DNA of 64,000 nt from Acholeplasmataceae bacterium (GTDB taxonomy: Bacteria; Bacillota_I; Bacilli_A; Acholeplasmatales; Acholeplasmataceae): contig JAIOQX010000005.1 in NCBI GenBank assembly GCA_021108415.1, forward strand, positions 60,655-124,654. The letters are read 5' to 3'. A program made the position numbers and the translations under genes. Each line of letters starts with the position of its first letter. Positions within the stretch are counted from its first letter, which is position 1. This document shows positions 45,201-52,527 of this stretch, piece after piece. The notes under the pieces are model-generated. The model was given only the letters and a program-made list of their open reading frames with translations, searched no databases and was not told the origin of the DNA.

Positions 45201-46214
45201 ATGGCTATTAAAGTAGCAATAAACGGTTTCGGCCGTATCGGACGTCTTGCGTATAGACTTATGGCAGATGATCCTAAATTTGATGTTGTAGCAATCAATG
45301 ATTTGACTGATGCAGAAACATTAGCGTATCTATTAAAATATGATACTGCTCAAAGAAATTTCAAGGTAGATTCTATTTCTACAGAAGGTGATCAATTAGT
45401 TGTAGATGGTAAAAAAATCACAATCCATGCAATTAAAGATCCAAAAGAAATCCCATGGAAGAAATATGATGTAGATGTTGTATTAGAATGTACAGGATTT
45501 TTTGCAAGTAAAGAAAAAGCATTATGGCACATTCAAGCAGGCGCTAAGAAAGTTGTTCTTTCTGCACCAGCTGGAAATGATGTTAAAACAATCGTTTATA
45601 ATGTAAATGATGATATTTTAGATGGTAGCGAAGAAGTTATTAGTGGTGCATCATGTACAACTAACTGTTTAGCACCTCTAGCAAAAGTCTTAGATGACAA
45701 TTTTGGTATCGCTGGTGGATTCATGACAACTGTTCATGCTTATACAGCTGATCAATCATTACAAGATCAACCACATAAAAAAGGATTCATGTCAAGACGT
45801 GGACGTGCTGCTGCAGAAAGTATTATTCCATCATCAACTGGAGCTGCTAAAGCAATCGGCCTAGTGTTACCACAATTAAAAGGTAAATTAGATGGTACAG
45901 CATTACGTGTACCAACAGTTACTGGTTCAATTGTTGATTTAACTGTTGAAGTTAAGAAACACACAACATTAGAAGAAGTAGATGCTGCATTTAAAGCTGC
46001 TGCAAATGAATCTTTCGCTTATGTATCTGATCCTATCGTATCAAGTGATGTTATTGGTACAAGATATGGTTCTATGTATGATGCAAATACAACACAAATC
46101 GTAAACTACGATGACCGTCAATTAGTTAAAGTTATGGCATGGTATGATAACGAAATGAGTTATACTGCACAATTAGTTAGAACTGTTACTAAGTTAGCAA
46201 GTTTAATTAAATAA
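45201..46214 (+). CDS. gap: Glyceraldehyde-3-phosphate dehydrogenase
   Basis: 337 residues, NAD-linked glycolytic enzyme. [12 protein letters not shown] binds [16 protein letters not shown] carries the catalytic Cys152, TVHAYTADQ the catalytic His, and [11 protein letters not shown] ends the fold. It is monocistronic, separate from the pgk-tpiA operon, with a cre-like site and a terminator of its own. Confidence 0.98.
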   Translation: MAIKVAINGFGRIGRLAYRLMADDPKFDVVAINDLTDAETLAYLLKYDTAQRNFKVDSISTEGDQLVVDGKKITIHAIKDPKEIPWKKYDVDVVLECTGFFASKEKALWHIQAGAKKVVLSAPAGNDVKTIVYNVNDDILDGSEEVISGASCTTNCLAPLAKVLDDNFGIAGGFMTTVHAYTADQSLQDQPHKKGFMSRRGRAAAESIIPSSTGAAKAIGLVLPQLKGKLDGTALRVPTVTGSIVDLTVEVKKHTTLEEVDAAFKAAANESFAYVSDPIVSSDVIGTRYGSMYDANTTQIVNYDDRQLVKVMAWYDNEMSYTAQLVRTVTKLASLIK

Positions 46215-46240
46215 GTTAAAAAAAACAAAAATATGAAGAA

Positions 46241-46278
46241 ATAAACGGTTTAGACGCTCTAAATCGTTTATTTTTTCA
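46241..46278 (+). terminator. gap terminator
   Basis: ATAAACG and TTTAG pair with CTAAA and CGTTTAT (46241-46271, two mismatches); T tract follows. Confidence 0.85.
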
Positions 46279-46315
46279 AAAATTTCAATAAAAATAAAAA
46301 AATGAAACAAAATTC

Positions 46316-46343
46316 TTGACATATTTGATATTTGTTATATAAT
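46316..46343 (+). promoter_or_regulatory. Promoter of the c-di-GMP riboswitch transcript
   Basis: TTGACA (46316-46321), 16-base spacer, TATAAT (46338-46343): both hexamers are exact consensus. The expected start is near 46350. Confidence 0.85.
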
Positions 46344-46373
46344 ATACGTGAATTGCTAATATCGAGCGATTCG

Positions 46374-46450
46374 CAATGTTAAAGGCAAACTTAGGGAAAT
46401 CTAAGGACGCAAAACTACAGGGCCTGTTAATGGTAGCCAGTTGTCATTTG
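46374..46450 (+). promoter_or_regulatory. Class I cyclic di-GMP riboswitch (GEMM-I)
   Basis: The conserved core is readable: GGCAAAC (46384-46390), then a stem CTTAGG/TCTAAG closed by a GAAA tetraloop (46390-46405). GGACGCAAAACTAC follows, then the second stem CTAC/GTAG as tetraloop receptor arm, and GCCAG (46436-46440), whose C pairs with the bound ligand. P1 forms from CAATG (46375-46379) with CATTTG (46445-46450). The TasA-like genes follow downstream. Identification is by motif; no covariance search was run. Confidence 0.88.
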
Positions 46451-46510
46451 ATTTTATTCAGCATTTCTGAATAAAAAATGATTACTGATTATCAAGTGGC
46501 TTTTTATTTT
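46435..46510 (+). terminator. Expression platform: terminator overlapping the c-di-GMP aptamer
   Basis: AGCCAGTTG (46435-46443), the 3' end of the aptamer, can pair with CAAGTGGCT (46493-46501), which is followed by a T-rich tract. Inside, ATTCAG/CTGAAT and TCATTT/AAATGA extend the hairpin. Because the aptamer and terminator share the same bases, ligand binding should prevent termination (ON switch). The leader from there to 46583 holds no ORF; a small GGCT/AGCC hairpin lies at 46548-46563. Confidence 0.65.
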
Positions 46511-46583
46511 ATATAAAAGACAATTGATAGTCGACGGAAGTAACGTTGGCTTTTTAATTAGCCTGATGAGGGAGGTATTATAT

Positions 46584-47153
46584 GTGCTAAAAGCAAGACA
46601 CATTCAAATCATTATTATCATCTTGTTGATTGTAGGACTAGCGTTCACATCAACTGCTGCGATTGCATACTGGAATGATGTCAATACAAATTCAAATGTT
46701 ATTATTGAATTTGGAGGAGAGCAAGCTAGTTTACAAATTACAGAGACCGGCACTTCGTTTACGGGCACATTAGTTCCTGAAGGAAATGCAATCTTCGATG
46801 GTGAACATGAAACAGCAACATTTGTTTATACAGTTTCAATAGATAAAACACTCGTTAAAAGTGTGAACTTAGTAGTAGAAGCTATTGAAGTTAAAATTGG
46901 TGATTCAACAGAATATGCACATCTTGTAGACATTATGATTAATGGAACTAAAGATGAACATACAAATGAGTTATTTAATTCAGAAGTTGTAATTACAGTA
47001 GTGATTAGATTAATCGAACCACTTGATGAAAGTGAAGTAGATCCCGAATTTGCAAATGTAGAAGACTCAGTACTCGCGTTTGAAACAATTAAGGGAGCAG
47101 ATTTAAGTTTTACATTAAGTTTTACAGTTTTACCAAAAGAGTCAGAAGAATAA
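46584..47153 (+). CDS. TasA/camelysin-like secreted fibre protein 1
   Basis: 190 residues from a GTG at 46584, which sits 8 bases after GGGAGGT; the in-frame ATG at 46566 lies before that site. A long hydrophobic leader ends in STAAIAYWNDVNTNS, the style processed by SipW-type peptidases, with cleavage before the Tyr-Trp. The rest is beta-rich and acidic. SGTLVPEG-like (GTLVPEGNA) and LIEPLDESE segments recur in the next gene (GTLVPSGRA, LTEPATQE), so the two are paralogues. Its role is inferred as matrix fibre or surface layer, as for TasA in Bacillus biofilms. Confidence 0.72.
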   Translation: MLKARHIQIIIIILLIVGLAFTSTAAIAYWNDVNTNSNVIIEFGGEQASLQITETGTSFTGTLVPEGNAIFDGEHETATFVYTVSIDKTLVKSVNLVVEAIEVKIGDSTEYAHLVDIMINGTKDEHTNELFNSEVVITVVIRLIEPLDESEVDPEFANVEDSVLAFETIKGADLSFTLSFTVLPKESEE

Positions 47154-47210
47154 AAGAAAAATAAAAAACAAAAAAAAGAAAAATCGGAAGATTAAAAGGA
47201 GAAAAAAATT

Positions 47211-47744
47211 ATGAAACAAAGAAAATTAGTTATAGGTTTATTAGTTATGTTAGCAGTAGCAGTTAGTGGATTTACATTTGCATTTTGGGCTGGATCACTT
47301 TCTGGTGATGATGTTGTAGCTTCAAATAGTGTTACAATTGGTACAGGTGAAGCAGTGACTACAGAAGTTACTTTTGGTGCATCACAAGGTGCTGGTACAT
47401 TAGTTCCATCAGGTAGAGCAGATGATAGCGTTGCAGGTGCAGTAGAATCAGTTGTGTTTAGTTTTGTAGTAACTTGGGCTGAAGCAGCAAATGGTTCTTA
47501 TAATGGTAATGTTGGAACTCTAGCTTCAGTTGTTTCAAATGTTCAAATAAATGGTGCAACTACAAATGCTGGATTAGTTAATCCAGTTGTTGGCGGTGAT
47601 ACTACAGTAGTATTAAATGGTGCAACAGCAACAGTTACAGTTACAGTTACATTAACTGAACCAGCTACACAAGAGATTTACAATGCAATCGTAGGACAAG
47701 CAATAACTTTTGATGTTACATTTACAGTAACACCTGCAGCATAA
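47211..47744 (+). CDS. TasA/camelysin-like secreted fibre protein 2
   Basis: 177 residues. An N-terminal leader MKQRKLVIGLLVMLAVAVSG continues to FTFAFWAGSLSGDD, with cleavage expected before Phe-Trp. The mature part is small, Ala/Val/Thr/Gly-rich, has no Cys and very few charged residues, consistent with a polymerising beta protein. AAAAGGAGAAAAA is the ribosome site. The hairpin at 47779-47805 follows it, so this gene may be the most expressed of the module. Confidence 0.75.
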   Translation: MKQRKLVIGLLVMLAVAVSGFTFAFWAGSLSGDDVVASNSVTIGTGEAVTTEVTFGASQGAGTLVPSGRADDSVAGAVESVVFSFVVTWAEAANGSYNGNVGTLASVVSNVQINGATTNAGLVNPVVGGDTTVVLNGATATVTVTVTLTEPATQEIYNAIVGQAITFDVTFTVTPAA

Positions 47745-47778
47745 TAAACTAAAAAATAGTAAACAGAATATAAAATTC

Positions 47779-47805
47779 AAAAGCGACTATTTGATAGTCG
47801 CTTTT
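47779..47805 (+). terminator. Hairpin after TasA-like protein 2
   Basis: AAAAGCGACTA (47779-47789), loop TTTGA, TAGTCGCTTTT (47795-47805). The stem is perfect but the T tract is short, so partial read-through to the next gene is likely. Confidence 0.7.
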
Positions 47806-47830
47806 ATAAGAAAAATACGGAGGTGATTTC

Positions 47831-49138
47831 ATGAAAAATATACATAAAAGAATACTCTCATCATGTTTACTCATGGTCCTTTTCATGTTATCATTTTCCA
47901 CAAATAACACATTTGCATATTGGGCAAGCAATATCTTAGGTGCCCAAACAAATTCAGATAGTACTGTAGCTATAGGCTCTTGGACATTTGGTCCTTATTC
48001 ACCAGATGGTATTAGTTATTATGATGAAACCACTAGTTATGCAAATGGTAATATTGTTTGGTATGATGGTAATATTTGGGTAAATCATGGATATACATCA
48101 TTAAATAACATACCTTCAACAGCTAATAACTGGACAATTTATAATGATCTTAACTGGTATTCAACAGTTACATATAGATTAGATGATTTGATTTATTATA
48201 ATGATAATATTTATATTTCTAAATGGGAACAAATCAATAACAATCCAGAAACTACTGGAATCAATGGTCCATGGGAAAATCAGGTAACAGACACTTTATC
48301 ATGGGTATCTGGACAAGCTTCAAATCTAAATGATATCGTCTTTTTTGATGGTGCTTTATGGATATATAAAGGATATTATACGACATCAGAACCCGGATCA
48401 CAAAATGATTGGGCTCTAGTGGGTAACTTAGCATATTCTGCAAATTATGTTTATGATAATGGAGATTTTACCTTCTATAATGGAGTATATTATACAACCA
48501 CTAATGGTGGATGGGCATCTGGTTCAGTTCCAGGTACAGATGCTGCATGGACGGCATTAACAGTGCCTATATTTAATGGGAGTGTTCCTAATAATACGAA
48601 CTATACATTATACAATGGTATATTTTATAAAGCGTTAGTTAGTATAAATGGACAAAAAAGAAACATCCAACCAGGAACATTAGCATCAAAAGGTATATGG
48701 CAAGCTATCAACACGCAACAATGGCAACAATATAACACTTATGCAAATGGTGATTTAGTCATGTATCAATCAAATGTATACGAATTAGCTAATGCAGCTA
48801 ATTCATCAAATATTCCAGGTACAACTATCAATAGTTGGAACGGGATGGCTACGATTAACTATAATGCATTAAATTCATATGTGTTGGGTGAATATACAGT
48901 ATATAATTCAAATGTTTATCAAGTTGTAAATGAGACAAACGCAAACAATAATACTCCAGGAACAACCTCAAATGCATGGAATCAAATTAACGGATATCAA
49001 TACTATTGGTTTAATGTATACAGCATTGGTGATATTATCTATTATGATGATGCGGTTTATATTGCGATTAGTCAAAGTGTAAATCAACAGCCAGACCTTC
49101 TAAGCTCTAGTTCTTATTGGGAATTATATGAAATATAA
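47831..49138 (+). CDS. Secreted protein with about eight carbohydrate-binding-like repeats
   Basis: 435 residues. A leader ends in NNTFAYWASNILG, the same Ala-Tyr-Trp style as the two fibre proteins. From ~60 onward the protein is a series of about eight units of ~40-50 residues. Each has an aromatic start, NGD.V.YNG.VY, a variable loop with Pro-Gly, and a closing Trp (NNW, GPW, NDW, AAW, GIW, NSW, NAW, SYW). This resembles the small chitin/cellulose-binding modules of CBM families 5/12. There is no catalytic domain. It probably binds host or environmental polysaccharide as part of the fibre system. GGAGGTG precedes the ATG. Confidence 0.75.
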   Translation: MKNIHKRILSSCLLMVLFMLSFSTNNTFAYWASNILGAQTNSDSTVAIGSWTFGPYSPDGISYYDETTSYANGNIVWYDGNIWVNHGYTSLNNIPSTANNWTIYNDLNWYSTVTYRLDDLIYYNDNIYISKWEQINNNPETTGINGPWENQVTDTLSWVSGQASNLNDIVFFDGALWIYKGYYTTSEPGSQNDWALVGNLAYSANYVYDNGDFTFYNGVYYTTTNGGWASGSVPGTDAAWTALTVPIFNGSVPNNTNYTLYNGIFYKALVSINGQKRNIQPGTLASKGIWQAINTQQWQQYNTYANGDLVMYQSNVYELANAANSSNIPGTTINSWNGMATINYNALNSYVLGEYTVYNSNVYQVVNETNANNNTPGTTSNAWNQINGYQYYWFNVYSIGDIIYYDDAVYIAISQSVNQQPDLLSSSSYWELYEI

Positions 49139-49197
49139 GAGTTATGGTATAAAAAATTGAATAATTTAAACCCTTTTCTCTCAAAGCATAAATAATA

Positions 49198-49206
49198 TGA
49201 TATAAT
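49198..49206 (+). promoter_or_regulatory. Internal promoter before the signal-peptidase genes
   Basis: TGATATAAT (49198-49206), an extended -10 without a clear -35. The three peptidase-like genes may thus be made independently of the riboswitch. Confidence 0.55.
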
Positions 49207-49241
49207 AATAGCGATATTTATAAGATGGGATGGGCGTAAAA

Positions 49242-49814
49242 ATGAATTCTGATAAAGTTAAATCAATATTAAAAAATGTAGGATTTTGGTCAATGTTTGT
49301 TATACTTGGTATTTTATTATTATTTATACTTATGGAAGCAATCATTCCAAAACAGACAATTAATGTGTTTCAAGTAAGTACTTATATTGCAAAATATGAT
49401 ACGATGGAACCTAAAATTAAACCAAATGATTTAGTATTCATAAATAAAGTTAAGCCTGAAAACTTAGAAGAAGGCGATTTAATAACATTTACTGCAGATA
49501 TTAACTATGATGGTGACACAGAAATGGTTACCTATTATGTAGATAGTATCACTTTAGTAAGTGAGGATTTATATCAAATAACAGTTATTTCAGAAGGTGC
49601 AAGTGTACCTTTTGGAGTGATATCATCAGATAGAATTATTGGTGGCTATGCATTTAGATTACCTGTGATAGGATCTGTCATAGAATTTGTGAAATCCCCA
49701 TTTGGGATTGGTGCAATCGTCATTAATGTATTAATAATAACAGGCATTGTGATTATCGTTAAGCATGGAAATAAAAAAGAAGAAAAAGTAGTTGAGGAAG
49801 CTAACGATCAGTAA
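49242..49814 (+). CDS. SipW-like signal peptidase homologue lacking catalytic residues (first copy)
   Basis: 190 residues with one N-terminal (about 15-35) and one C-terminal (about 152-172) membrane helix, the topology of SipW/S26B. The segment around the active site reads AKYDTMEPKIKPNDLVFINKV: the nucleophile Ser of the S-M-x-P motif is Thr54. The His that should follow is replaced (MVTYYVD in place of IVHRIID), and the GDN motif is SEGAS. RIIGGYAFRLPVIGSV is kept. The frame is intact, so it is a likely pseudoenzyme or substrate-binding partner. The start at 49242 follows a weak GGGATGGG site. Confidence 0.72.
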   Translation: MNSDKVKSILKNVGFWSMFVILGILLLFILMEAIIPKQTINVFQVSTYIAKYDTMEPKIKPNDLVFINKVKPENLEEGDLITFTADINYDGDTEMVTYYVDSITLVSEDLYQITVISEGASVPFGVISSDRIIGGYAFRLPVIGSVIEFVKSPFGIGAIVINVLIITGIVIIVKHGNKKEEKVVEEANDQ

Positions 49815-49837
49815 CAAGTATTTAGGATGTGTAAAAA

Positions 49838-50473
49838 TTGGATAATTTTTTAACAACAGAAGAAATCTTATTATCATTAAGTCAACATAAAGAAGTTAGC
49901 ATACCAGAAGATGAGATAGTCAAAGAAAAAAAGAAATTTAAATTAAATAAGAAACTTATATTTTGGAGCATTGTTGTTTTAGCAGTGCTTCATTTAGTGT
50001 TTATGGGAATTCCTCTTGTTATGCAAGAGAATTCTTCAAATTTAGTAGGTTATCAATATGGTGTAGTATTTAAGAAAAATCAAGATACAGCAGGTCAACT
50101 TATTGGTAGTGTATCGGTTATAGACAAAATTAACCCAGAAGATATAGAAGTTGGCGATGATATATTAATTTTTGGACTATATGATCAAGGAAATTATTAT
50201 TGGCAGTTAGAAGTTACAGAAATTGATTTAAATGATCAAACACTTCGTGCAACTTTTGATGGCAATATCAAAAACTTATATACTTTTGATGATGTTAAGG
50301 GTGAACTTGGAGAAGATGCAAATCTAGTTGGATTATTTTATTATACGGCATCAACACCTAGAGGGTTTATCATTATGATTTTCTTTCATGCATTAATAGT
50401 TTATGTTGCTTATTATTTTTTAATCCAAAAAAAGAAAAAAGATGAGGAGATTTATGATGAATATAAAGAATAA
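49838..50473 (+). CDS. Divergent SipW-like homologue, no catalytic residues (second copy)
   Basis: 211 residues from a TTG after AGGATG. The ~40 cytoplasmic residues at the N-terminus are longer than in its neighbours; helices at about 40-62 and 175-197 flank an external domain. VIDKINPEDIEVGDDILIFG matches the strand after the active site in signal peptidases, but no SxxP, His or GDN motif is present. It overlaps the third copy by 17 bases. It may be an accessory subunit. Confidence 0.6.
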   Translation: MDNFLTTEEILLSLSQHKEVSIPEDEIVKEKKKFKLNKKLIFWSIVVLAVLHLVFMGIPLVMQENSSNLVGYQYGVVFKKNQDTAGQLIGSVSVIDKINPEDIEVGDDILIFGLYDQGNYYWQLEVTEIDLNDQTLRATFDGNIKNLYTFDDVKGELGEDANLVGLFYYTASTPRGFIIMIFFHALIVYVAYYFLIQKKKKDEEIYDEYKE

Positions 50474-51098
50474 CAAAACTCTTCGTTTGATTAAAACAGT
50501 TACCTTTTATATATTAACTTTGTTCTTACTAGCATATGTTTCTATTAGCTTATTTTTTCCAGAAAAAGTCATAGATATTTTAGGCTTTCAAATCACATCG
50601 ATATCAACTGCAACTGAATCAATGAGACCAAATATTGAACCAGGAGATATTATCATCTTAAAGAGAATAAAAGAAGATAGTATTGAAGAACAAGATGTCA
50701 TTTCATTTTTCAATTACGCAAGAGGTACTGATCAAAATGGACAAACAGTTTGGGTAAAGATTAGAATTGTTCATAGAATCATCGATATTGACGATACAAC
50801 TGGCGCATATATCACTCAAGGAGATAACAACACATCAGTTGATACTATCTATGATGAGTTTGGAAATGTTACTGAACTGACTTATGACCAAGTGATTGGT
50901 GGGTATGTCTTTAGAGTTCCTTTAGTTGGCAAAGTAATTACAGCTCTAAGAAATCCAGTGTTGATTGGATTGTTAATTGTTAATATAGGTATTGTTGTTG
51001 TTATTGTTAAACTATTAAAGAAAAAAGATCCTGAAGAAGATAATGATACAAAAATAGAAGAATTAAAAGAGGAAGATAAATCAAATGACTTGGGATGA
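50457..51098 (+). CDS. sipW: SipW-type signal peptidase I with intact active site (third copy)
   Basis: 213 residues. Membrane helices lie at about 12-34 and 166-188. The catalytic residues of the ER/SipW type are all there: Ser55 in TATESMRPNIEPGD, His106 in IRIVHRIID and Asp123 in ITQGDNNTS. IGGYVFRVPLVGKV follows as usual. It should cut the Ala-(Tyr/Phe)-Trp leaders of the three secreted proteins upstream. The start at 50457 lies 7 bases after GAGGAG; ATGs at 50454 and 50442 are alternatives. It ends with an acidic/lysine tail. Confidence 0.87.
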   Translation: MNIKNNKTLRLIKTVTFYILTLFLLAYVSISLFFPEKVIDILGFQITSISTATESMRPNIEPGDIIILKRIKEDSIEEQDVISFFNYARGTDQNGQTVWVKIRIVHRIIDIDDTTGAYITQGDNNTSVDTIYDEFGNVTELTYDQVIGGYVFRVPLVGKVITALRNPVLIGLLIVNIGIVVVIVKLLKKKDPEEDNDTKIEELKEEDKSNDLG

Positions 51099-51735
51099 GT
51101 TAATTAAAAATGAATCACATAAAACTTATTATCAAGATTTGATTGCTTTTTTAAATCAAGAAGAACTTAGCCATGACATTCTACCTCCGCGTGAGGTTAG
51201 ATTGTCATGTTTTGATTTAACACCATATGATAAGCTAAGAGTTGTAATTATAGGACAAGATCCATATCATAATTATAATCAAGCACATGGTCTAGCTTTT
51301 AGTGTTTTAAATGATAAATATCCACCAAGTTTAAAAAACATATATAAAGAAATGGTTTCAGATTTAAATGTAGATTATCCAAAAACAGGAAATCTTACTT
51401 CTTGGGCAAAACAAGGCGTTCTACTTTTAAATACAGTATTATCAGTTAGAGTACATGAACCTTTATCTCATCAGAAAAAAGGATGGGAGATATTTACTTT
51501 AGAAGTCGTACAAGAGATTAATAAAAGAGATGATATGGTTATATTTATACTATGGGGTAATCATGCGATTAGTTATGCTAAATATATAGATACGACTAAA
51601 CATAAAGTGATTCAATCTGTTCACCCTTCTCCACTATCAGCAAGACGTGGATTTTTTGGTTCAAAACCTTTTTCAAAGACAAACGAATATCTTTGTTCAA
51701 ATGGATTTAATCCAATTGATTGGGATTTAAGTTAA
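51085..51735 (+). CDS. ung: Uracil-DNA glycosylase
   Basis: 216 residues, DNA repair. The water-activating motif GQDPYHNYNQAHGLAFSV (~63) and HPSPLSARRGFFG (His ~181) are complete. It overlaps the sipW end by 14 bases, an odd functional neighbour that probably depends on the same transcript. AGAGGAAG is its ribosome site. Confidence 0.97.
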   Translation: MTWDELIKNESHKTYYQDLIAFLNQEELSHDILPPREVRLSCFDLTPYDKLRVVIIGQDPYHNYNQAHGLAFSVLNDKYPPSLKNIYKEMVSDLNVDYPKTGNLTSWAKQGVLLLNTVLSVRVHEPLSHQKKGWEIFTLEVVQEINKRDDMVIFILWGNHAISYAKYIDTTKHKVIQSVHPSPLSARRGFFGSKPFSKTNEYLCSNGFNPIDWDLS

Positions 51736-51773
51736 TTAAATATACATTTATCAAAACTTCATGTATAATCAAA

Positions 51774-51866
51774 GTGCAGAGTAATTGGAAAGCGTTAAGT
51801 GTCTAATCATGGGATGTCGGATTGGAACGAACACTAAATGTGGCGGTTTTCTAATGCGTCCGCTGT
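51774..51866 (+). promoter_or_regulatory. Tetrahydrofolate riboswitch
   Basis: The conserved core GCGTTAAGTGT (51792-51802), ATGGGATGTC (51809-51818), GAACGAACACT and TGCGTCCGCTG (51855-51865) follow the THF (folT) riboswitch consensus in order and spacing. It precedes a FolT-type gene. No search was run. Confidence 0.88.
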
Positions 51867-51880
51867 AAGCGATTATAGTG

Positions 51881-51905
51881 GACCTCAATATAAGGAGGTC
51901 TTTTT
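51881..51905 (+). promoter_or_regulatory. Ribosome-site-sequestering hairpin of the folT leader
   Basis: GACCTC (51881-51886) pairs with GAGGTC (51895-51900), burying AGGAGG (51893-51898), the folT ribosome site. The five T after it could also make it a weak terminator. Confidence 0.7.
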
Positions 51906-51906
51906 A

Positions 51907-52458
51907 ATGAAAAAAGGTAAAGAATTACAGAAATTAGTTTTAGCTTCATCTTTGGTTGCAATCTCAATAGTTATTGATGTATTTTTCAAACAAGTCTTAA
52001 GTTTTAATAATTTTGGAGTTCCGTTTTATGCGATTCCAATTATCTATGGATCAATTATATTAGGTCCTGTTTATGGACTTATTATGGGATATGTTTCTGA
52101 TTTAGTTGGATTTGTAGCATTTCCAAATGGAGCATATGCATTTATATTTGCATTAGGTGCAATGTTGTGGGGATTTATTCCAGGTTTATTTTTATATAAG
52201 AAGTTTGATAAAGCAAAACTTGTCATAGTTATAACGTTCACTCACATATTAGTAACTATCGCAAATACAATTGGTTTATTGACATTCTTATCAAGAGAGA
52301 CTGCACTAGCAAGTCTTACTGTAAGACTTACGATGATTCCAGTTAATGTTGTCATTATTTCAATCTTGGTAACTAGTTTATATCAAAAATTACTACCAGT
52401 CTTAATTGATATGCAAATTAGAAAACCAAAAGAACTTAAAAATTCAAAAAGCGTATAA
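51907..52458 (+). CDS. folT: Folate ECF transporter S component FolT
   Basis: 183 residues from the ATG at 51907, which follows AGGAGG; the open frame back to 51838 is riboswitch sequence. Six hydrophobic helices and PVYGLIMGYVSDLVGFVAFPNG, the family's loop, mark an ECF substrate-binding subunit, and the THF riboswitch assigns folate. It needs the shared EcfA/T module, not present here. Confidence 0.88.
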   Translation: MKKGKELQKLVLASSLVAISIVIDVFFKQVLSFNNFGVPFYAIPIIYGSIILGPVYGLIMGYVSDLVGFVAFPNGAYAFIFALGAMLWGFIPGLFLYKKFDKAKLVIVITFTHILVTIANTIGLLTFLSRETALASLTVRLTMIPVNVVIISILVTSLYQKLLPVLIDMQIRKPKELKNSKSV

Positions 52459-52488
52459 CAAGCCTTAAAAAAGGCTTGTTCTTTTTTA
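52457..52488 (+). terminator. folT terminator
   Basis: AACAAGCCTT (52457-52466), loop AAAA, AAGGCTTGTT (52471-52480), then C and T tract. Confidence 0.9.
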
Positions 52489-52527
52489 TTATCTATGATA
52501 ATCATGTATAATAGAAGTGGTGATGAA

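Noticed and set aside
46566..46583. ATG start for the first TasA-like protein
   Set aside because: It precedes the GGGAGGT ribosome site; the GTG at 46584 has correct spacing.
51838..51906. Upstream start for folT
   Set aside because: It falls within the THF riboswitch; the ATG at 51907 has the AGGAGG site.
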